29,900 nucleotides of DNA from Oscillospiraceae bacterium. GTDB lineage: Bacteria; Bacillota; Clostridia; Oscillospirales; Ruminococcaceae. The position numbers and the translations under genes were made by a program. This document shows positions 15,098 through 22,907 of this stretch, in pieces; position 1 is the first letter of the stretch; the number at the start of each line of letters is the position of its first letter. The notes under the pieces were generated by a model. The model was not told the origin of the DNA. It made no database searches and saw only the letters and a program-made list of their open reading frames with translations. The stretch lies in assembly GCA_020024185.1 (NCBI GenBank), contig JAHHUD010000015.1, positions 1-29,900 of the forward strand, written 5' to 3'.

Positions 15098-17344
15098 TTA
15101 TTTCATAACTACCTGTTCATTTTCTATATCCAGATAGATAACATCATCAGCTTTTATTTTACCATCAAAAATCTTCTCTGACAAGAAATTTTCAATTGTA
15201 TTACTTATTTCTTTTCTGAGTGGTCTTGCTCCATAATTTATACTATACCCTTTTCGTGAAATATATTTTAATAAATTATCACTACAATTTAATTTTATAT
15301 TAAGATTATTTAATCTTATTTTAAGCTGTTCAAGCATAATTTCTGCAATTTTCTCTACATTTTGAGGTGTTAGAAGCTCAAATGTAATAATTTCATCTAT
15401 TCTTCCTATAAATTCTGGTGAAAACTGCTCTTTTAAAGCCATTTGTATTTTTTGTTCGTTTATTTTATCTTTTGAGTGTGTTTGCAAAGAAAATCCCAGT
15501 TCTCCTGCATTGCTGTTTATTTGCTGTGCTCCAACATTTGAAGTCATAATTATAACTGCATTTTTAAAACTAATTTCTTTGCCACCACTTGTTGTTACAA
15601 AACCATCATCAAGTATCTGCAACAAAAGATTACATAAATCCGGATGTGCTTTTTCAATTTCATCAAATAAAACCACACTATATGGTTTATTCAATAGTTC
15701 TTTTTCCAGTTTTCCACCATCTTCATAACCTACATATCCTGGTGGTGAGCCTATCAGTTTGTTTATATCATTTTTTTCACCATACTCGGAACAATCTATT
15801 CTTATAATTGCTTTTTCATCGCCATATAAACATTTTGAAAGTATTTTGCAAGTCTGAGTTTTTCCAACTCCCGTTGGGCCTAAAAATAAAAAAGATGCAA
15901 TTGGTCTATTTTGTTCTCTAAGTCCTGCACGCCATTTTTTCATAGCGTCTGCAACAGCTTTTACTGCCTTTTCCTGACCTATTATATTTGATTTTAAATT
16001 TTTTTCTAGGTCTTTAAAATCATTTTTTTCTTGTTTAGAAAGTTGTTCAAGCGGTATTTTTGTATATTCACTTATAACCTTTTCAACTATATCTTTTGTC
16101 AAGACTGCTTTTTCAGAAAGTTTTGTCCTTGCACAAGCACAGTCCATTAAATCAACTGCTTTATCCGGCAAATATCTTCCTTGTATATATCTTTGAGAAA
16201 GTCTTACACAGCTTTCAACAGCCTGCTTTTCTATTTGTATTTTATGATGGCTTTCATATCTTGTCTTTAAGCTGTTTAGTATTTTTATAGTCGCCTCTAC
16301 TGACGGCTCGTTAACAACAAGTTTACAAAATCTTCTTTCCAAAGCTGAATCTTTTTCTATAATTCTTCTATATTCATCTTCTGTTGTTGCTCCAATAACT
16401 TGTACTTTTCCTCTTGCAAGAGCCGGTTTTAAAATATTTGCTGCATCAATTGCGCCTTCCGCTGCCCCTGCCGATGCTATTATATGAATTTCATCTATAA
16501 ATAAAATTACATCTCTATCGCCACTTATTTCATCTATTATGTCTTTTAGACGTTCTTCAAAATCACCACGATATTTTGTCCCTGCTAAAAGTTGTGTTAT
16601 ATCCAACGAATATATTGTTTTATTCCACATTTCACATGGTGCTGTTTTTTGTGCAATCATATTAGCAACACCTTCAACAATAGCAGTTTTTCCAACTCCG
16701 GCTGGTCCAACAATACATGGATTATTTTTCTGTCTTCTTAAAAGAATTTCAAGTATTTTGTTTATTTCTAAATCTCTTTCTACACATGGGTCAAATAGGT
16801 TTTGCTTTGCTTGCTTAACCAAGTTTTTTGAGTACTTGAGCAATGTTTTATATTCTTTTTTTACTTCCTCTTCTTTTTTTATATTTTGAAACTGCAAACA
16901 GCCAAATTTTCTGCAAATACGCTGGATAGAAAGTGTAAAAGCTTGTTCATCTTTTATATACATCAGCAATATTTGTTTTGCCATACATCCGTCAATGTTT
17001 AGTATTTCAAATAAAATATCACTTGTATCTACTGTCCACTTAAGATTTGTTTGTGCGGTAACTCCAGCATTTTTAAGAACAGTAACTGCATTTACAGATA
17101 AATCCTCATGTGTGAGTGTACTGTTTGGACCTGTACCAAAAATAGCTGCTATTGTATTATAAAGAGATGTAAAATTTATATTTTCTTTTTCCAATACATC
17201 ATTTACATCACTTTTTCCTTGTGACATTATCCCAAGCAGAATATGTTCTGTACCAACTGTTATATGACCCATTTTTTCTGCAATATCTATAGCCGAGCTT
17301 ATACTTCTATTGGCACTTTCTGAAAAATTCTTAAATTTATACAT
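15098..17344 (-). CDS. Clp protease ATP-binding subunit (ClpA/ClpC type), no middle domain
   Basis: A two-ring AAA+ unfoldase that feeds substrates to ClpP. In 748 residues: a Clp N-terminal double-repeat domain (about 1-140, VGTEHILLGIM), AAA-1 with Walker A GPAGVGKT near 213-220 and Walker B VILFIDEIH near 279-287, AAA-2 with Walker A GPTGVGKT near 489-496 and the SPPGYVGYE pore-loop motif, and a C-terminal D2 domain. An LGF tripeptide in GELGFSLQ sits where ClpP-docking loops occur. Between the AAA rings only about ten residues replace the coiled-coil middle domain of ClpC or ClpB, so it is ClpA-like. The ATG at 17344 with AAGGAAGTAAGT is preferred over the frame start at 17377. No CtsR or CIRCE operator is seen upstream. 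Confidence 0.92.
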   Translation of the reverse strand: MYKFKNFSESANRSISSAIDIAEKMGHITVGTEHILLGIMSQGKSDVNDVLEKENINFTSLYNTIAAIFGTGPNSTLTHEDLSVNAVTVLKNAGVTAQTNLKWTVDTSDILFEILNIDGCMAKQILLMYIKDEQAFTLSIQRICRKFGCLQFQNIKKEEEVKKEYKTLLKYSKNLVKQAKQNLFDPCVERDLEINKILEILLRRQKNNPCIVGPAGVGKTAIVEGVANMIAQKTAPCEMWNKTIYSLDITQLLAGTKYRGDFEERLKDIIDEISGDRDVILFIDEIHIIASAGAAEGAIDAANILKPALARGKVQVIGATTEDEYRRIIEKDSALERRFCKLVVNEPSVEATIKILNSLKTRYESHHKIQIEKQAVESCVRLSQRYIQGRYLPDKAVDLMDCACARTKLSEKAVLTKDIVEKVISEYTKIPLEQLSKQEKNDFKDLEKNLKSNIIGQEKAVKAVADAMKKWRAGLREQNRPIASFLFLGPTGVGKTQTCKILSKCLYGDEKAIIRIDCSEYGEKNDINKLIGSPPGYVGYEDGGKLEKELLNKPYSVVLFDEIEKAHPDLCNLLLQILDDGFVTTSGGKEISFKNAVIIMTSNVGAQQINSNAGELGFSLQTHSKDKINEQKIQMALKEQFSPEFIGRIDEIITFELLTPQNVEKIAEIMLEQLKIRLNNLNIKLNCSDNLLKYISRKGYSINYGARPLRKEISNTIENFLSEKIFDGKIKADDVIYLDIENEQVVMK

Positions 17345-17412
17345 ACTTACTTCCTTGATATAATTACTATACGGCAAATGTGCCTATAGTGATTATGCAT
17401 CAAAAGTAAAAA

Positions 17413-17440
17413 AAATAAGCCGATAAACACCGGCTTATTT
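17413..17440 (-). terminator. Terminator of the TSCPD gene
   Basis: A 10-bp perfect stem AAATAAGCCG/CGGCTTATTT is followed on the minus strand by a long U-run. It lies about 19 bases past the stop codon at 17459, separating that gene from the clp operon. Confidence 0.9.
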
Positions 17441-17458
17441 TATGGTAATTTTTCCAAA

Positions 17459-17707
17459 TTATTGATTTATAGCTTCTTCAAGTGCCATTGCAAGCTGGTC
17501 TGGACAGCTTGAAGCTTTTGAGCCACATGTAATACCTTTAAGTCTTTCAATTGCAGAATTTACTTCAAAACCTTTAACAAGTGAAATCAAACCTTTGATG
17601 TTACCATCACAACCACCGATAATTTTAACATCTTTGATTATACCATTTTCAATTTCAACTGTTGTACTTCTTGAGCAAACGCCCTTATTGTTTCTTGTGT
17701 ATGTCAT
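17459..17707 (-). CDS. TSCPD-domain protein (TIGR03905 family)
   Basis: A short protein of about 82 residues from a family common in Clostridia and of unknown function. It shows the family's cysteine motifs: KGVCSRS at the N-terminus, IGGCDGN in the middle, and TCGSKASSCPDQLA at the C-terminus (the TSCPD signature, here with Ser for the first Thr). TSCPD modules also occur at the C-terminal end of some ribonucleotide reductases, and the cysteines could bind metal, but a role cannot be assigned. The start could be the ATG at 17725, but family members begin a few residues before KGVCS, and GGAGGG lies 10 bases before the ATG at 17707. It has its own divergent promoter and terminator. Confidence 0.85.
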   Translation of the reverse strand: MTYTRNNKGVCSRSTTVEIENGIIKDVKIIGGCDGNIKGLISLVKGFEVNSAIERLKGITCGSKASSCPDQLAMALEEAINQ

Positions 17708-17738
17708 TTCCTCATAACCCTCCATAATTTATTTGACT

Positions 17739-17767
17739 ATGTTATCAAAAAAAAGACAAAATTTCAA
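17739..17767 (-). promoter_or_regulatory. Promoter of the TSCPD gene
   Basis: Minus-strand TTGAAA, a 17-base spacer rich in T, TAACAT. It is divergent from the dnaD-like promoter with 23 bases between the two -35 boxes, so the two could be co-regulated. Confidence 0.65.
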
Positions 17768-17790
17768 CACATTTGTGAGTATGTCACCAA

Positions 17791-17819
17791 TTGACATGAT
17801 TTATAAAAAAATATAAAAT
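17791..17819 (+). promoter_or_regulatory. Promoter of the dnaD-dnaI operon
   Basis: Plus-strand TTGACA, a 17-base spacer, TAAAAT, with transcription expected to start near 17826 and the dnaD-like start codon at 17856. Confidence 0.8.
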
Positions 17820-17855
17820 ATTGTATACAATAAAAATGAAAGGCGTTATTAAGAA

Positions 17856-18737
17856 ATGAAATTTACCTATATTAAATCTGAATTAAAGGGCACTGAAGTT
17901 CCACAGGTTGTTTTTGATAATCTTCATGACGCCAGAAATAATGACCTTAAAGTAATTTTATACATAATAAAAAATGAAATTACAGACCCATTAAAAATAA
18001 GCAGTGATTTGAATATCAGCCACTCTGCTGCAAATTCTTCTTTATTATATTGGGCCGATAAAGGCTTGATTATGTGTCATGAAGAAGTTGAAAAAATAAA
18101 CAAAAAGAAACCTGCTTTAACAAGTGAAATTATTGCTACATTTGCCAGCGACCCTGGTGTTCAGGCTTTATGCAGAAATTTACAGCTTATTTTTGGCGGT
18201 GGTTTAAGCGAGAGATATACAAATAAGTTTATAGGTCTTTATATTGAAGAATCTATTCCTGTTGATGTTATTTTACAAATTTCTCAACATCACATAAATA
18301 TTGGCATAGATAACCCATCATATATAATTAAAGTTATACGTTCATGGCATACAAAACTTGGTCTTTCTACCGGCAGTCAAGTTGATGAATATCTTGCTAT
18401 TTGCCAAAAAAGAGCTGCTGCACACAAAAAAGTGTGTCAAATTTTTTCTATGGATTTTGACAAACTTAAAAGCAGTGATAAAAAACTTATTGACTTTTGG
18501 ATTGAAAAACTTGGAATGAGTTTTGAAATGATTGAGCAAAGTTATATAAGAGCGGGACATCTTGCCGGTATCCCTTATTGTAATGGTATTCTTAAAAACT
18601 GGGCTCAAAAAGGATTTAAAAATCCATCTGACTTACAGTCTGAAATCAGTAATATCACTCAATCAAGCCGCAATATCGATACTCAAGAAGACCTTATTGC
18701 TCAAGGTATGAATAAAGTACCTATTTTTAATGAATAA
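17856..18737 (+). CDS. DnaD-domain replication initiation protein
   Basis: DnaD/DnaB proteins remodel origin DNA and help load the replicative helicase in low-GC Gram-positives. The 293-residue product has an N-terminal winged-helix-like segment (about 30-80, with NISHSAANSSLLYWADKGLI) and two C-terminal DnaD-type (DnaB_2) helical modules. The first ends in SYIIKVIRSWHTKLGLST. The second ends in GMSFEMIEQSYIRAGH through NGILKNWAQKGF, which carries the YxxxILxxW-like motif of the family. The ribosome binding site is weak (AAAGG well upstream of the ATG). It is 15 bases upstream of a DnaI-like loader, which strongly supports a helicase-loading role. Whether it should be named DnaD or DnaB cannot be decided. 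Confidence 0.88.
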   Translation: MKFTYIKSELKGTEVPQVVFDNLHDARNNDLKVILYIIKNEITDPLKISSDLNISHSAANSSLLYWADKGLIMCHEEVEKINKKKPALTSEIIATFASDPGVQALCRNLQLIFGGGLSERYTNKFIGLYIEESIPVDVILQISQHHINIGIDNPSYIIKVIRSWHTKLGLSTGSQVDEYLAICQKRAAAHKKVCQIFSMDFDKLKSSDKKLIDFWIEKLGMSFEMIEQSYIRAGHLAGIPYCNGILKNWAQKGFKNPSDLQSEISNITQSSRNIDTQEDLIAQGMNKVPIFNE

Positions 18738-18752
18738 AAAGGATAGTATAAA

Positions 18753-19712
18753 ATGGCATTAAATACAGAAACTATATCGGGTGCAAACGATACTTTATCT
18801 AAACGAAGACAGATAAATGCCTATAAAATGCAAAAAAGGCAAAAAGAAGTATATGCTCTTATTCCAGAAATTGAAGACATTGGATATGAAATAACTGCCA
18901 CAGGTGCAAGTTATACTATGGCAAAACTTGCAAAAAACGAAGAACAAGCACAAATTTTAAAAAATCAAATGGAAGATTTGCAGATAAAACGTAATAATTT
19001 ACTGGTTGAGAACAATTTTCCAACAGACTATCTTAATCCCATATATTCATGTAATATATGTAAAGATAAAGGTTTTGTAAATGGGAAAATATGCAATTGT
19101 CTTCAACAAGAAATTATAAAACAACGTCAGAGCATACTAACAAGTCTTTCTCCTGCTCCAAAAACAACTTTTGAGCAATTTTCATTGGATTTTTATCCTG
19201 ATATTACTGACGAAAATGGTTCTAACCCTTACCAACAAATGAAACAAATTTTTGCTTATTGTCAAAGTTATGCAAAAAATTTTTCCAGAAAAAGAAAAAG
19301 TGTATTTATGTGTGGTAATTCCGGTTTAGGAAAAACCCACCTTTCTTGTGCGATTGCAAATGTTTGCGTAGATAATGGGTTTATTGTAATGTACGCAAGC
19401 AGTCAAAGTCTTTTTAATCAAATAGAAACAAATAAACAAGATGTTCAAAATATTTTAAATGATATTATTAACTGCGATTTATTTATACTTGATGACCTTG
19501 GCACAGAATATCTCACTCCATACGGCCTTTCTGTTTTGTATAACATTATCAACACTAGAATGATAAATTCCACACCCTGCATATTCTCTACTAATTTGAC
19601 AACTCAAAAATCTTTGACTGCAAAATACGGAGAAAAAATAACTTCACGTCTTATAGGCAGTTGTGATACACTTTATTTTATCGGTGAAGATATAAGATTT
19701 AAAAAGAAATAA
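18753..19712 (+). CDS. DnaI/DnaC-type helicase loader ATPase
   Basis: An AAA+ ATPase that loads the replicative helicase onto DNA. The 319-residue product has an N-terminal helical, helicase-binding region, a zinc-binding cluster with cysteines at about 100, 103, 114 and 116 (CNICKDKG and ICNCLQ), Walker A GNSGLGKTH near 188-196, and Walker B LFILDDLG near 243-250. Sensor 1 is in IFSTNLTTQ. The zinc cluster is characteristic of DnaI-type loaders as opposed to IstB transposition helpers, and no transposase is nearby. It follows the dnaD-like gene with AAAGGA as ribosome binding site and ends just before an intrinsic terminator. Confidence 0.92.
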   Translation: MALNTETISGANDTLSKRRQINAYKMQKRQKEVYALIPEIEDIGYEITATGASYTMAKLAKNEEQAQILKNQMEDLQIKRNNLLVENNFPTDYLNPIYSCNICKDKGFVNGKICNCLQQEIIKQRQSILTSLSPAPKTTFEQFSLDFYPDITDENGSNPYQQMKQIFAYCQSYAKNFSRKRKSVFMCGNSGLGKTHLSCAIANVCVDNGFIVMYASSQSLFNQIETNKQDVQNILNDIINCDLFILDDLGTEYLTPYGLSVLYNIINTRMINSTPCIFSTNLTTQKSLTAKYGEKITSRLIGSCDTLYFIGEDIRFKKK

Positions 19713-19716
19713 CAAT

Positions 19717-19750
19717 AAATATCAGAGGTTATTTTGCTTCTGATATTTTT
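19717..19750 (+). terminator. Terminator of the dnaD-dnaI operon
   Basis: A 12-pair stem (19717-19728 with 19737-19748, one G-U pair) is followed by TTTTTATTT. It lies five bases after the dnaI stop and ends only 16 bases before the start codon of the radical SAM gene. Confidence 0.85.
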
Positions 19751-19766
19751 ATTTACGGGTATAAAA

Positions 19767-20690
19767 ATGAAAAAATTTAAAAAAATTTATATTGAAATAA
19801 CAAATATTTGTAATTTAAACTGTTCTTTTTGTCCTAAGCATAAAAGAACTCCAAAAATAATGAGCCCATCTGAATTTGAAAAAATATTACAGATTACTCA
19901 TAATCGTGGTGATAACTTCTATCTTCATCTTATGGGAGAACCAACAAGTCATCCTGAATTTAAAGAAATATTAAATATATGTAATAAATATAATATTAAA
20001 ATCAACATAACTACTAACGGCACTTTGCTAAACAATGTTGATAACTTACTTTTAGAAAGTAATCTTAGAAGTGTAAATATATCTCTGCACAGTTTTGAAG
20101 CAAATAATCTAAATATTTCTTTACAAGATTATCTTGATAATATAATAAGCTTTTGCAAAAAAGCTATTGGACAAAATACTGTTGTTGAGCTTAGATTATG
20201 GACAATGTCCATAGAAAGTATTAAAAACAAAGATAGTATTAACCATAAAATTGTTGAATATATTAATAAAAATCTCAACCCTAATATTGATATGTTTAAA
20301 AAACTTGAAGAAACATTTTTCTATATGACAAACAATAGAAAAAAGAATTTTAAAATATACGAAAATATTTTTCTTGGTATGTCCGAGCAATTCAGTTGGC
20401 CTTCTATCCAAAACTCTCCTAATAAAGTTTGTTCTGGTTTTTGCTATGGTTTAAGAAATCAAATTGCAATATTGAGCGATGGCACTGTTGTTCCTTGCTG
20501 TTTAGATTCTGACGGAAATATTCCTTTGGGAAATATTTTTAAAGAAGATTTTGATAGCATTATCAATAGTTCAAGAAGTAAAAATATCTATAACGGATTT
20601 ACAAATCAAAAAGCTGTTGAGCCACTATGCCAAAGTTGTGGATATATGAAAAAATATATGGAAATAAAGTATAATAATTCGGTTAAATAA
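19767..20690 (+). CDS. Radical SAM/SPASM enzyme of unknown substrate
   Basis: The N-terminus carries the radical SAM cluster motif CNLNCSFC (Cys 15, 19, 22), which binds a [4Fe-4S] cluster for S-adenosylmethionine cleavage. The C-terminus has a SPASM-like set: CSGFC, then DGTVVPCCLD, and LCQSCGY. At 307 residues it is short for peptide-maturing SPASM enzymes and no precursor peptide or partner is seen, so it could equally be a tRNA, cofactor or carbohydrate modifying enzyme. I prefer the ATG at 19767, since the frame beginning at 19734 would run through a terminator hairpin and adds a hydrophobic stretch. The ribosome binding site (ACGGG) is poor and no promoter is visible, so expression may be low or by read-through from dnaI. 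Composition is more AT-rich than its neighbours. Confidence 0.85.
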   Translation: MKKFKKIYIEITNICNLNCSFCPKHKRTPKIMSPSEFEKILQITHNRGDNFYLHLMGEPTSHPEFKEILNICNKYNIKINITTNGTLLNNVDNLLLESNLRSVNISLHSFEANNLNISLQDYLDNIISFCKKAIGQNTVVELRLWTMSIESIKNKDSINHKIVEYINKNLNPNIDMFKKLEETFFYMTNNRKKNFKIYENIFLGMSEQFSWPSIQNSPNKVCSGFCYGLRNQIAILSDGTVVPCCLDSDGNIPLGNIFKEDFDSIINSSRSKNIYNGFTNQKAVEPLCQSCGYMKKYMEIKYNNSVK

Positions 20691-20719
20691 TTGATTTTAC
20701 AGTTTCTTTACAATATAAT
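20691..20719 (+). promoter_or_regulatory. Promoter of the MATE exporter gene
   Basis: TTGATT, a 17-base spacer, TATAAT. The -35 begins right after the radical SAM stop codon. The leader of about 58 bases contains a small inverted repeat around GCTAG/CTAGC, but no known riboswitch motif is recognised. Confidence 0.8.
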
Positions 20720-20784
20720 GTTTATTAGTTTTTTAATAGCTAGCTATAATTTTTGTATTTAACTAGCAGAAAGGATATGGGGTT

Positions 20785-22182
20785 ATGATATCTAAATTAT
20801 TCAATCCTTACAAATTACTTGGGAAAAATCAACAAGTTGGTGAACTTCCTGATGCAAACACAATTTTTGATAAAACAGTTGCTATCGCTTGGCCGGCTGT
20901 TTTGGAATCATTTCTAATCAGCGTAGTTGCCATGATTGATAATATTATGGTTTCTTCTTTAGGTACATATGCTATTGCTGCCGTTGGTCTTACAACACAG
21001 CCAAAATTTATTTTTTTTGCGTTCATTATTTCAATGAATGTTGCTCTATCTGCTCTTGTTGCAAGAAGAAAAGGGGCAGATGACCGTGACGGTGCCAATA
21101 AAGTTGTTAAACAGGCTATTGTCATTTCAGCAATTCTTATTGCTATAATATCAATTGTATCTTTTTCATTTGCAGAACCTCTTTTAAAATTCTGTGGTGC
21201 TCAGGAAGACACTATCGGAGCTTCGGTTGACTATTATAGAATTATTATGGGATTTTCATGTTTCCAGCTTTTTTCAATGGTTTTAAATGCAGCACAACGT
21301 GGTGTAGGAAAAACAAAAATAGCAATGCGTACTAATATTGTATCAAATATTGTAAATGTTGTTTTCAATTATCTTCTTATTAACGGAAATTTGGGTTTTC
21401 CTGCTTTAGGTGTAAAAGGTGCTGCTATTGCAACTGTTCTTGGCAGTGTTGCTGCTTGTGCAATTTCCCTTAAATCTATATATCAAGACGATGGATATTT
21501 AAATATTTCTCTTATGAAAGGCAAACTTTACGATAAAGAAATTGTAAAGTCTATTGCAAAGCTTACAAGTGGTACTCTTGCCGAACAATTATTTTTCCGT
21601 ATAGGATTTTTAACATTTGCAATGATTGTTGCAAAGCTTGGCACAACAGCTTATGCAACACACCAAATTGCAATGAACTGTATGCACATTTCATTCTCTT
21701 TTGGTGACGGATTCTCTGTTGCCGCTGTATCTTTGGTTGGTATGAATCTTGGTGCAAAAAGAAGTGACCTTGCAAAAATATATGGTATCGCATGTAAACG
21801 ATTAGGTTACATATTTGCCGTTATTTTATGCGTCTTTTTTATTTTCAGTGGTAAATACATATATATGATGTTTACAGATGATGTTCAAATTATTAATTTA
21901 GGTGTAATTATCGTACAAATTCTTGCTGTTATACTATTTTTTCAAATTGACCAAGTTATTACTTCTGGCTGTTTGAAAGGTGCTGGTGACACAAAATATG
22001 TTGCTATGGTTGCATTTTTAAGCGTAACTTTGATAAGACCAATTTCTGCATATGTTTTCTGTTATCCTTTGGGTTGGGGACTTATTGGTGCTTGGATTGG
22101 TACTTTGTTTGACCAGTTGGCAAGAAATTTTTTGAATTCCACAAGATTTAGAAGTGGTAAATGGGCAGAAATTAAAATATAA
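20785..22182 (+). CDS. MATE family efflux transporter
   Basis: An inner-membrane exporter driven by Na+ or H+ that expels cationic drugs or metabolites. The 465-residue product has a hydrophilic start, then twelve predicted membrane segments in two MatE repeats. The first repeat begins KTVAIAWPAVLESFLISVV with the MIDNIMVSSLG motif, and the second begins around LTSGTLAEQLFFRIGFLTF. The GVKGAAIATVLG and GLIGAWIGTLFDQ stretches are typical of the family. It has its own promoter and terminator and no visible partner. Substrate is not predictable; no guanidine or other known ligand-binding leader is apparent. Confidence 0.93.
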   Translation: MISKLFNPYKLLGKNQQVGELPDANTIFDKTVAIAWPAVLESFLISVVAMIDNIMVSSLGTYAIAAVGLTTQPKFIFFAFIISMNVALSALVARRKGADDRDGANKVVKQAIVISAILIAIISIVSFSFAEPLLKFCGAQEDTIGASVDYYRIIMGFSCFQLFSMVLNAAQRGVGKTKIAMRTNIVSNIVNVVFNYLLINGNLGFPALGVKGAAIATVLGSVAACAISLKSIYQDDGYLNISLMKGKLYDKEIVKSIAKLTSGTLAEQLFFRIGFLTFAMIVAKLGTTAYATHQIAMNCMHISFSFGDGFSVAAVSLVGMNLGAKRSDLAKIYGIACKRLGYIFAVILCVFFIFSGKYIYMMFTDDVQIINLGVIIVQILAVILFFQIDQVITSGCLKGAGDTKYVAMVAFLSVTLIRPISAYVFCYPLGWGLIGAWIGTLFDQLARNFLNSTRFRSGKWAEIKI

Positions 22183-22200
22183 CACTTTATATAATTATAA

Positions 22201-22238
22201 AAAGCAATCGGTATATATTTTATCCGATTGCCTTTTTT
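22201..22238 (+). terminator. Terminator of the MATE gene
   Basis: An eight-pair core GCAATCGG/CCGATTGC with flanking A and T runs that lengthen the stem, followed by TTTTTT, about 20 bases after the stop. Confidence 0.9.
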
Positions 22239-22291
22239 AATATAAAATAACATTATTCTAAATATGATTTGCATATTATTTCATTTTTCTA

Positions 22292-22320
22292 TTGACAACT
22301 AATAATTAATGTTATATAAT
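22292..22320 (+). promoter_or_regulatory. Promoter of tRNA-Ser
   Basis: A perfect consensus sigma-A promoter: TTGACA, a 17-base spacer, TATAAT. It ends 19 bases before the mature tRNA 5' end. Confidence 0.92.
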
Positions 22321-22339
22321 TACAAAGCTGACCAAACAC

Positions 22340-22429
22340 GGAGAGATGTCTGAGTGGTCGAAGGTGCTCGCCTGGAACGCGGGTGTGCGGTAACACGCAC
22401 CGAGGGTTCGAATCCCTCTCTCTCCGCCA
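22340..22429 (+). tRNA. tRNA-Ser (anticodon GGA)
   Basis: The acceptor stem GGAGAGA/TCTCTCC closes perfectly, a G discriminator base follows, and CCA is encoded. The anticodon stem CTCGC/GCGGG holds loop CTGGAAC, giving anticodon GGA at 22374-22376, which reads UCC and UCU. A long variable arm, as required for serine tRNA (about 22384-22402, GTGCGGTAACACGCAC), precedes the T-arm with GGTTCGAATCC. The 3' end is intact, so no integrated element has disturbed it. Confidence 0.97.
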
Positions 22430-22434
22430 AAGTT

Positions 22435-22483
22435 AAAACCTAGTAATTTAGAGAAATTTCTCTATTTTACTAGGTTTTCTTTT
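22435..22483 (+). terminator. Terminator of tRNA-Ser
   Basis: A long hairpin: 12 pairs AAAACCTAGTAA/TTACTAGGTTTT, a two-by-two TT/TT internal mismatch, then TAGAGAAA/TTTCTCTA, followed by CTTTTATTT. It starts six bases after the tRNA 3' end. Confidence 0.9.
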
Positions 22484-22510
22484 ATTTATCATTTATTTTT
22501 AATTACATAT

Positions 22511-22566
22511 AATCACAAATAATCACATAAAAAGTTCGTACAAACTTCGTACAAGTATCGTATAAT
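22511..22566 (+). repeat. Phased short direct repeats with a -10-like TATAAT
   Basis: AATCACA occurs twice ten bases apart (22512 and 22522), then TTCGTACAA at 22535 and 22546 and a variant ATCGTATAA at 22557, all spaced by 10-11 bases, close to one helical turn. The last copy runs into TATAAT (22561-22566), but no good -35 box lies at the right distance. The regular spacing suggests a protein-binding array at a promoter, or a remnant of a recombination site beside the tRNA. There is no coding sequence here. Confidence 0.4.
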
Positions 22567-22580
22567 AACTTTACAAAAAT

Positions 22581-22607
22581 AAGGCTGAGGAAATACCTCA
22601 GCCTTTT
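22581..22607 (+). terminator. Intrinsic terminator in the tRNA to TM1266-operon gap
   Basis: A perfect 10-bp stem AAGGCTGAGG/CCTCAGCCTT with a five-base loop, followed by TTGTCTTATTTT. No gene precedes it. If the TATAAT at 22561 is used, the transcript would be only about 35-45 nt. Confidence 0.75.
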
Positions 22608-22712
22608 GTCTTATTTTACTTTTTCAATAACTTTATCAATACTTGATTTTTATTATAACACTTATATAAATATATTATTTCAAAAAAAATGTTTGTTTTG
22701 TAACAAAATCTA

Positions 22713-22741
22713 TTGATTAAAGTACACTTACATAGTATAAT
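22713..22741 (+). promoter_or_regulatory. Promoter of the TM1266-ABC operon
   Basis: TTGATT, a 17-base spacer, TATAAT. Transcription would start near 22748, giving a leader of about 195 nt before the first start codon. Confidence 0.85.
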
Positions 22742-22747
22742 ATGTTT

Positions 22748-22907
22748 ATACAAGATTGAAGTAGTTTCTAAGGTTAAGATATATTTTAAATTCATATCGT
22801 TCTGCAAGGTTGGGTATTTCCCGACATTAAAGGCGAAATAAACATATGTAAACTTTGATTTTATTCAATAGGTTTGTTTATCCGTGCCTTTAGGTACGGA
22901 TTTTTTT
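22748..22907 (+). promoter_or_regulatory. Candidate riboswitch with antiterminator/terminator switch
   Basis: The leader RNA folds as follows. A weak AT-rich hairpin (GAUAU with AUAUC) is at about 22779-22798. A six-pair hairpin GUUGGG/CCCGAC with loop UAUUU is at 22809-22825. Helix AUAAACA/UGUUUAU is at 22838-22844 with 22875-22881, capped by UUGA/UCAA. The intrinsic terminator AUCCGUGCC/GGUACGGAU is at 22880-22901 with seven U. UAAAGGC (22828-22834) is exactly complementary to GCCUUUA (22886-22892) in the terminator, so the two states exclude each other. I do not recognise THI-box, S-box, FMN, purine, lysine, cobalamin, ZTP, preQ1, T-box or ykkC core sequences. The ligand is therefore unknown. 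Confidence 0.65.
22880..22907 (+). terminator. Leader terminator upstream of the TM1266-like gene
   Basis: A nine-pair stem with loop UUUA and seven U, inside the leader between the promoter and first gene. It ends 36 bases before the start codon, so it acts as a conditional attenuator rather than an operon end. Confidence 0.88.

Larger units (their letters stand above)
22430..22712. other. Intergenic region between tRNA-Ser and the riboswitch-like leader
   Basis: This stretch holds the tRNA terminator, the phased TTCGTACAA repeats, and a second terminator with no gene. The rest (22614-22712) is A/T-rich with no structure or frame I can support. Confidence 0.5.

Noticed and set aside
18753..19712. 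IstB-type transposition helper ATPase
   Set aside because: The zinc-binding cysteine cluster and the adjacent dnaD-like gene fit a helicase loader, and no transposase or inverted terminal repeats are nearby.
22616..22807. Minus-strand open frame of 63 codons over the TM1266 operon promoter
   Set aside because: Low-complexity AT-driven frame with no ribosome binding site, lying across a strong plus-strand promoter and leader.
22748..22907. THI-box (TPP riboswitch) as explanation of the leader
   Set aside because: Neither the CUGAGA nor the ACCUGAU-type core sequences are present, although the binding protein resembles thiamine-precursor receptors.
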